64,000 nucleotides of DNA from Akebia trifoliata (taxonomy: Eukaryota > Streptophyta > Magnoliopsida > Ranunculales > Lardizabalaceae): assembly GCA_017979445.1 (NCBI GenBank), contig CM030714.1, forward strand, positions 15,867,892-15,931,891. Reading direction: 5' to 3'. Made by a program: the position numbers and the translations under genes. Shown one piece after another: positions 57,003 to 64,000 of the stretch (positions are counted from its first letter, which is position 1; each line of letters starts with the position of its first letter). The notes under the pieces were generated by a model that saw only the letters and a list, made by a program, of their open reading frames with translations, had not been told where the DNA came from and did no database searches.

Positions 57003-59575
57003 ATGGCTCGTAATGATGTACGATTGTTGATGGATCGAGCCTTAGATGCATTCACCACTATCGAGAAGTGAAATTTTGGTGCATATGGACTTCAAAGCAT
57101 ATTCTCCTTCAAGTCATTGACTACCAACTGGAACCTCTTATGTGTCGCGGTCAATTTTTGGGACCCGAACTACCACGTATTCCGTTTTGGTTCAGTCACG
57201 CTTTGTCCAACTCATGAAGATTTTTACAATATTATGAGGATAAGCACATTGGGTCCAATGATTCGTCTTCCATTGAAATTCAAATTCACAAAAGAACTCT
57301 CAAAAAAATTAGAAGTTAAGCCTAAAAAAGTAAGAAGATTCACAGATTACGGTTTACTGAACATGCAGAGACTTCTAGAAGTACACCGAACTCCTAAACA
57401 CGAAAATCCTGGGGATTTCACTCCAGAATCTCACAAGAAGGCTTGAGATTTTACTTTATGTCTAGGGGTATTGTCAATATATTTTCTGGTTTCATTTAGG
57501 ACAAGTCATCAGTTGTCGGGTTTCTTCGCAAATATTGTCGAACAACTTAAAAATAAGGTTAACCCAGTCCCCACAATACTTGCTGAGACTTTTGAGGGAT
57601 TATATAATGAGAATACGCCAGAAGGGCCAGGATTTCGAGGAAGTCCACATTTACTATATATATTTTTATGTATCCGACTTCACATCGTAGAATTCCCACA
57701 AATCAAGGAAATTAAATGGGAAAAATTCGCAGGAAAGGAAACATTAGTGGACTTTGCAGCCATGGAAGACTAAAATAACTGGCTCTCAAATTTGACTACA
57801 CGAGATATAAATTGGGACAAATTGGGATCAAGAATGGATGAAGGCATTATGTTTGCTTTAAAGGGATCTGATTATGTAACACTCACTGGACTACTAAATA
57901 CTTCCTTTTATTGCCCAATGATGATACTAAAACAGATAGGATTCCTTTATGGACCCCAATGCCCTCAGGAATCGACACCCTATTAAGGAGCTGACTGTGC
58001 ACTTGGTGGAACGCATAACTATAGCTTGGGATCATCAAATACTTACTGAATCAGAAGATTAACAAGCATTCAAGAAGTAGAAAAAAGAAATAGAAGAGCA
58101 TATCTAAAAAAGTAGAGTCCTAGATCGAGTCGTTTTTGCTTTAAGAGGAGAGTCTCCTAATTTCTTTTGTGTTTGCATGCTCAATTCTTATCATTAGTAT
58201 TTTAATGAAAATTCTCTTTAAATAAGGCCCTAATTAACAATAAATCACCTCGTCAGACATAAGCTTGACAAGCACAACTCGTCAATTATAATAATAAAAG
58301 CAAATGCTATCAAGAGAGATCATTTACCCACCACCAATTCCTAATTCACCTTTGATGGAGTTTTAGGATACTATTGCTCCCAAATTTAAGCGTCCACCAC
58401 CTAGTTGGAGTCGAGAGTCAGGTCATTTGGGAATAACATCAACACCAAGTGAACCATCAGAAATGGCTTCTGAATCTAAACACGCGAAAATTCGTAATAT
58501 CTTGACGATCTTTGCAATGGATATGAACAACATAAAGAGTAAGGTAGAAGTGCTAGAATAGATCTCTGAGTCAACAAGAAACCACCCTGAAGATCAAAGG
58601 GGTAAGAGATGTGAAGGTAGCATGGCTAAGAATCTGGATGAGATTTATGAGCTTAATTGAGAATCCGATGTTAACCAATATAATGACTCAATTGGAATCA
58701 GTCGTGAAGAACATAAAAAAGATTGATGAAATCGTAGCAAGAATAGAGGCTTTAAATTAGATCCTTAAGATCCGTCTACCCGAGAAGTTTATAATGCCAG
58801 AAATGAAAAAATTCAATGGAGTAGACTGCGCAAAAAATGCATTTTAAAGTATATGTCACCAACATACGCACAATGGGTCTCAATAACGAATAGATGATAT
58901 TGTTGTTCCAACATACCTTATTAGAATCAGTGCTACAATGGTTGATATCCTAATATCCAGCTATAATAGGGACATAGGAAAATATGTCAAAGTTGTTCTG
59001 CTACCAGTACAAGTATAGTATTGAGATCGAAACATCTCGAAGGGATTTGGAATCAACTAAGCAGAAGAATTGAGAAACATTTACTGATTTCATTAGTCGT
59101 TGGTGGGCTATGCTCAGCATTTGGTCGTCCAGTATCTCCCCACATTCAAATCCCTGTTACAAGCAGGAAGCCAACTTGAAGATGTTTTTGCCTCTGAGGT
59201 CCTTTCCAACTCTTCTGATAATAAAGCCAAAAAGCCATTCACTCATTCCAAACCCAACGTCAACCATGTCTATATAACCAGTACATCCGCTACTCCATTT
59301 CAACTCCCAATTCAAACCAACGCTCAGGCAAATTTGGGTAAAGCTTCTCCTCAATAGTTCATAAATTTAGGGATGACACTCACCGTCGCCTTCTAGAAAC
59401 TATTGAAAAAAAAAGCTTCTTACCCCTCTCCAACCTCGACCTTTGCCAAAATCCCTACCAGTTGCACATAACCTTAACCTCTTTTGTGAATACCATCAAA
59501 ACCCTGGTCATCATACTGATCGATGCATCTCTTTTCGTTATGCCATTCAAAACCTCATCGATGATAAAAAAAAAA
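57003..59575 (+). pseudogene. Element 4 gag (Tat-like), broken
   Basis: ATG at 57003 (MARNDVRLLMDRALDAF), an in-frame TGA at 57069, then FWDPNYHVFRFGSVTLCPTH, the plant Tat/Ogre gag N-terminal block. Later come KFIMPEMKKFNGVD (about 58790-58830) and ETFTDFISRWWAML (about 59070-59115), the retrotransposon gag core. The knuckle is CEYHQNPGHHTDRC (59485-59526), a C-X2-H-X4-H-X4-C variant, followed by RYAIQNLIDD. There are many stops. It is interrupted just after this by the solo LTR at 59587. Confidence 0.82.
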
Positions 59576-59586
59576 GTCATCATACT

Positions 59587-61183
59587 TGTAGACACCCCAT
59601 TTTTGCATCCGCCTGATTAATCAAGTCGTCGACCCGATCGCAAAGGTTCCCAATGATGGATGTCTATTCCAATACTTTATTTTGTTACCAGATATGTTTT
59701 AGAAATCCGGATGAGGTATCTCGAACTGACAAAACTTAGAAACCACGCTACGCTAGGAAAATACGACCCCAGAAACATAGAAATCATCACCTTGCAAACC
59801 AAAAAGAAGCTTCACGATAAAAATCATTAAAAATGATTAAATTACCAAAATACCCCTAACCTCAAAACAATCCTAGAGCCTACGTTACGCTTAGGAAAAC
59901 TCTCTCGAACACATAAAATAACAAATCGGAACCAAATAAATCATTTCACCAATTTTAACAGAATTTGACAAAATTACGGAAATGCCCCTCATAAAGTTCA
60001 CAATAATTTCACATAAAAATTTTCATAAATGACACAAACCAACATTCTCATTGGATTCCTTATGAAAAACCGATTCTAAAACATCCTAGAACATTAAAAA
60101 CCGACTTGAAACGTGAAAAGTCCTCTCCGGGGGCAAAACGGTAATTTCACAATTTTCATAATTAAAAAATTCGAAATTAATAAATAAAACATTAATATGT
60201 AAAGTGAAATATTAATGAAATTAATTCAAAATTTTGAACCTCAAAAATCGATTAATTGGACTCTCAGGCAAAATTGTTGAGGGTTCGTGGGATATTTCTT
60301 TAAGGACCCCTCCATTTGGGGGTCCAAAGAATTAAAGATATAATAGAAAGGGGTTCTCCAAAAATTTAAAATCAATCAAGTAAGACTAAAGTCAAGTATT
60401 AAAGTCAATCTCATAAGACTAAAGTCAAAACCCTAAATCAAAATCCTAATATAAATTAATCAAGTCAATCTTATAAGACTAAAGTCAAAACCCTAAAACC
60501 CTAAAGACTAAGTCAAAACCCTAATTGAAACCCTAAAAGAAACCCTAATCAAACCCTAATGCTTCTAAAAACTTTATAAATAAGAGCCTCCACACCCTAT
60601 TTTCGTATCAAAGAAGAAACCCTAGAAAAAGTAGGTGAAGAAGCCTCCACAACCTCCCCAAAACCCTAATTTTGGAGCCCCAACTCCTTCCCTAACACCC
60701 CTACTCCGATATTAGCCTAAAAAACACCTAGAAACCTTTCAAAAACACCCCAAAAATCCACCACAAATTCAAAGCATCCAGATCCAAGAAGGAGACACCT
60801 TGCCTCGGAGATCAGAAATCAGATCCGGGAACAAAACGAAGCAAGGAGTATGGTACAAGGAACTGTTTTTCAGATCTGAGGGAATAGTACTTTTGCAGAT
60901 CGAAGGTAAGGTTTTTTTATTATTTTTTTAATCTAGGTTTTATCATTAGCGATGTAGTTATATTGGGAATAAGTAGAGACCGGCATTGGCCGGGCGGGGT
61001 TGGTGCCTAACACCTTCCAACCCCGTAACATGATCTCCGGATTCAGATTTCTATAGTAGATTAGTTCATTTTTATCCATTTTAGAGTCAGTTTGGTTCCT
61101 AGACCACAATAACTAGGTGGCGACTCCCAAAACTCAAGGGTCAAAAGCGGATCTGCGCACCCCGCGGATCGAGGGCGCTTTCA
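59587..61183 (+). mobile_element. Solo LTR of the element-3 family
   Basis: 1597 bp, begins TGTAGACACCCCATTTTTGC and ends GAGGGCGCTTTCA, with a perfect TSD ATACT (59582-59586 and 61184-61188). It matches the element 3 LTR (46539-48271) in inverse orientation. The A/CCCTAA-rich stretch at 60420-60560 holds several AAACCCTAA (telo-box) motifs. It is inserted between gag and protease of element 4. Confidence 0.92.
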
Positions 61184-61188
61184 ATACT

Positions 61189-61802
61189 GACCCCAATACC
61201 ACCAAATGTCACGACCAATCCACTACCTATATATCAACCTCTACCAACACTGAATATGGTTTCCAACATGCAACTACCATTTGACCCAGTCTCTCTCATC
61301 CATCCAATCTACGTCAAACCACCCAATCCACTACCTATATATCAACCTCTACCAACACTAAATATGGTCTCCAACATGCAACTACCATTTGACCTAGTCT
61401 TTCTCATCCATCCAATCTACGTCAAACCACCCAGTTATGCCCTTGTAGGAATAGCTTTCACTGACGAGGTCTATGCCACAAGCCATGAACCATTTGATCT
61501 AGCCGAAGATGAGATATATTGTCTCTCCTCACCTCACTATGATAGCTCGTCATATACCAGCTACCTCTTAGCACAAATGATATTGAAAAATCCATTCTCT
61601 GTAATTGATGAAGACCCCTTACTTATTGGTAGAAGAAGACGAGCCATTTTCATTCTCTTGCGATGAAGTTAGGCACATGACACGGAGAAGAAGAGTTTTT
61701 AAGCCACCGGAACTCCGCGTTGACAATCCAACCATGGCAAGGAAGGAAAAAATGGATCCCATCAAGGAAACCATTGAAAAGAATGATGTTGTGATCAAAT
61801 AG
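61189..61802 (+). pseudogene. Element 4 gag-protease linker with 108-bp duplication
   Basis: A 108-bp unit starts at 61217 (AATCCACTACC) and repeats from 61325, encoding the MVSNMQLPFDP...HPIYVKPP block twice. The length is a multiple of 3, so the frame survives. Downstream, DEDPLLIGRRRRAIFIL and, in a second frame, HMTRRRRVFKPPELRVDNPT are seen. Confidence 0.7.
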
Positions 61803-62657
61803 TTGATAAAAATAGGCACCAACATTCCAATTTGGGGTTTGCTTATGGCTTCCACAGCCCACAGAGAAGCTGTTCTCAAAACATTAAGCGTAGCCCAAGT
61901 TTCCTTCGACACTTCTCCTGATCAACTGGCTAGTATAGTAGGGGCAATTTATGTCGAAAATAGTTTATCTTTCTCGGACTCTGACCTCCCAAAAGAAGGG
62001 CTTAGCCATACAAAACTGCTACATATCACAGTTGACTACAATGGAATGAAAGTCCCTTTAGTCTTAGTAGACAATGGAAGCGCATTAAATGTCTGCCCCC
62101 TGAAGATCGGAACTTGTCTTGGACTAAAGGTAGAAGATTTCAAACTTACTAGCCAAGGTGTCAGAACTTACGACAATACCAAAAGGGATGTATTGGAAAC
62201 TTTGCACTTACAAATATCTACGGGTATAATAGATTTCCCTGTGGAATTCCAAGTCTTGGATATTCAATCATCATTCAACCTATTACTAGGAAGGCCATGG
62301 CTGCATTAAATCAAGGTTGTACTTTCTACTCTGCATCAAAAGATTAAATTCATTAAGGATGGTTTAGTGACTACACTTCATGGGGATGCCGAAATTATGA
62401 GGATTGTGAACGATATAAAAACCAAGGATAAGTCGCGGCTTGAAATTCAACCCAAACAAAAAGGAATACAACTCAATTGGTTTGAATTTGAAAATATTCA
62501 TGCTATTCATTGGGATAATTTTACAAAAGAGCTTGTTAATATCGATAATACATTCAGCTATTGTGTGACTAGTATGTTTAAAAGCATGAGATTATTCCGA
62601 GGCATTGGCTTAGGTTGTAGACAACAGGGGATCAAAGTTGCACCAGTCATTCAGTAA
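61803..62657 (+). pseudogene. Element 4 aspartic protease
   Basis: An open frame 61803-62309 with LVLVDNGSALNVCP (catalytic DNG) and FQVLDIQSSFNLLLGRPWLH, the conserved end of Tat-like proteases. The next frame, 62367-62657, continues the protease-RT linker (IVNDIKTKDKSRLEIQPKQK, GLGCRQQGIKVAPVIQ). It is the best preserved pol part here. A stop after WLH (TAA at 62307-62309) separates the two. Confidence 0.82.
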
Positions 62658-62926
62658 GTAGTTGGGACATTCAAATTGGGGTATGAACCTACAAAAGAAA
62701 ATTGAGTCCGATATTGGAAGATAATAAAAGATAAGGTAAATGTGATGAGACAAGGGCATATCGTCGATCTGATCAACATGAAACCCTATGGCAAAACCCT
62801 CAATGGGTACTTCGTGAAAACAGGGGAAGTTTCCCTTATTGTGATTATCCAGAACCTTTCATCGACCACCTCACGAGTACCCACCAACCGAGATTTAAGA
62901 TTTTCTTTGGGATGAGTTGGCCTAAG
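62658..62926 (+). pseudogene. Element 4 protease-RT linker, continuing to LTR insertion
   Basis: LGYEPTKEN then RYWKIIKDKVNVMRQGHIVD and YGKTLNGYFVKTGE: linker text of the element 4 polyprotein, with stops. It is cut at 62926 by the LTR that begins TGTAGACACC; the presumed TSD would be CTAAG, but its partner lies outside the window. Confidence 0.6.
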
Positions 62927-64000
62927 TGTAGACACCCCATTTTTGCATCTGCGTGACTTGGCGATCCGTCATCCGGTTGCTGTGGATTCCTAATGATGAG
63001 CGCAAAGAACTCAAAAGTTTGAAAGAAGCCTCCTTCCAATTCCCTTTTGTCTTCTAATTCTATTCTTTTCTTTCTCTTTGCCACGCGACATAGAATTATG
63101 CACGCTTAAGATCGCTACAAAACAACAAAAAAAAAACACAAAACAAACAAACAAACAAAAACACAAACAACAAAAACAACACCAAACAAACAAAAACAGC
63201 CGTATACTCAACTTAGCAAGCACGTACGCTAGGTTCGCTACACGTTTGGATAACTTAGAGACCTCGCTACGTTAGGAAAACATAACCACGAGACTTAGAA
63301 AATAACACACATTGCAATTAAAGAAACTTCACGCCAAAATTCACCCAAATGGACAAAATTTGAAAAAATGACGAAAACCTACCCTTATGAATTTCGGACC
63401 TCCGAAAAGTCTAGAAAGTGCTTTCATTGTACTCATAATAGGATTTCGAGTCTAACGAGACCCAAATCGATGAAATCAGAGAAATTTAGGGAAAAAATTA
63501 AAAAATGACCAAATGCCCCTCAACCTCCAAACCCAACTAGAGATCTCGATCCATAGGAAAATATAATAAAATTAAAATCAAATTAAAATTAAACATTAAA
63601 ACTTAAAATTAATTTAAAAATTAAATAATTAAAATCTAATCCAAAATTAAAAAAATTAAAACTTAAAATTAAACAATAAAATATAATTCAAAATTAAAAA
63701 AATTAAAACATAAAATTAAACAATTAAAATATAATTCAAAATTAAAAAATTAAAATATAAAATTAAACAATTAAGATCTAATTCAAAATTAAAACAATTA
63801 ATTTGAAAACGTCAAACCAAAATTTAATCAACCCATCAACATAAATAAAAATCCAAGCAATCGACAATATTTAAATTAAATTGACTAATCAACATGCAAT
63901 CAACCAACCAAAATAAAATCGACTAATCAAATCAACCAATCAACTTGAAATTAAAATCCAAATCAACCAATCAACGTTCAAATTGAAATTAAAACAAATT
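62927..64000 (+). mobile_element. LTR (5' part) running off the window
   Basis: Begins TGTAGACACCCCATTTTTGC like the LTRs at 59587 and 48271, but diverges after about 30 nt. From about 63540 it is an A-rich block of AAATTAAAA-type words similar to 54720-55170. At least 1074 bp; the end is not seen. Confidence 0.75.

Noticed and set aside
60420..60560. Interstitial telomere repeat
   Set aside because: AAACCCTAA motifs are frequent, but they are spaced irregularly within a solo LTR and do not form a tandem telomeric array.
62845..63275. Cys/Phe-rich and Lys/Gln-rich frames
   Set aside because: They are produced by an AAACAAACA run in the terminal LTR and are not genes.

Overview
The window is nuclear DNA of a flowering plant, probably a eudicot. 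Evidence: one spliced gene with GT..AG introns, Ty3/gypsy LTR retrotransposons primed by initiator-Met tRNA, small TIR elements with 3-bp and 8-bp target-site duplications (TSDs), a piece of plastid rDNA, and very AT-rich intergenic DNA. All calls were made by reading; no alignment or search was run.

Gene. One cellular gene is present: a plus-strand F-box protein gene from 5483 to 28229. Six exons join in phase into an open 297-codon frame (F-box, Cys-rich knuckle, acidic Ser/Asp tail). From memory it resembles Arabidopsis At5g52880. Introns 2 and 4 are swollen by transposable elements (TEs); intron 4 is about 17.0 kb.

0-5.5 kb: two Harbinger-like MITEs (copies A and B), a decayed LTR fragment, AT-rich DNA, and a 23-nt inverted repeat upstream of the gene.

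Intron 2 (7.0-9.8 kb): a hAT-like insertion and a 1.04-kb solo LTR.

Intron 4 (10.2-27.2 kb): a degenerate chromovirus (element 1, 10628-25568) whose gag is split by a second retroelement (12726-20507). That second element has its two LTRs in inverted orientation and is bounded by a 5-bp TSD. Three small DNA elements sit inside it. A further LTR of the element-1 family follows.

28.5-33 kb: an RNase H-like pseudogene split by a plastid insertion (16S rRNA 3' end to trnI-GAU), then AT-rich DNA with a fourth MITE.

33-46.2 kb: element 2, a non-autonomous gypsy element with 3.4-kb LTRs, whose 3' LTR abuts an inverted LTR fragment that hosts a solo LTR (TSD ATCAT).

46.5-54.5 kb: element 3, a minus-strand Tat-like gypsy element with most of pol deleted and a roughly 28-unit, 53-bp tandem array next to its 3' LTR.

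54.5-64 kb: element 4, a plus-strand Tat-like element (leader, gag, protease) interrupted by a solo LTR (TSD ATACT) and by another LTR that runs off the window.

I found no new cellular pathway. The most unusual structures are the head-to-head LTR element with a perfect TSD, the tandem array with co-varying hairpin arms, and the intact F-box frame spread over 23 kb of TE-filled DNA.
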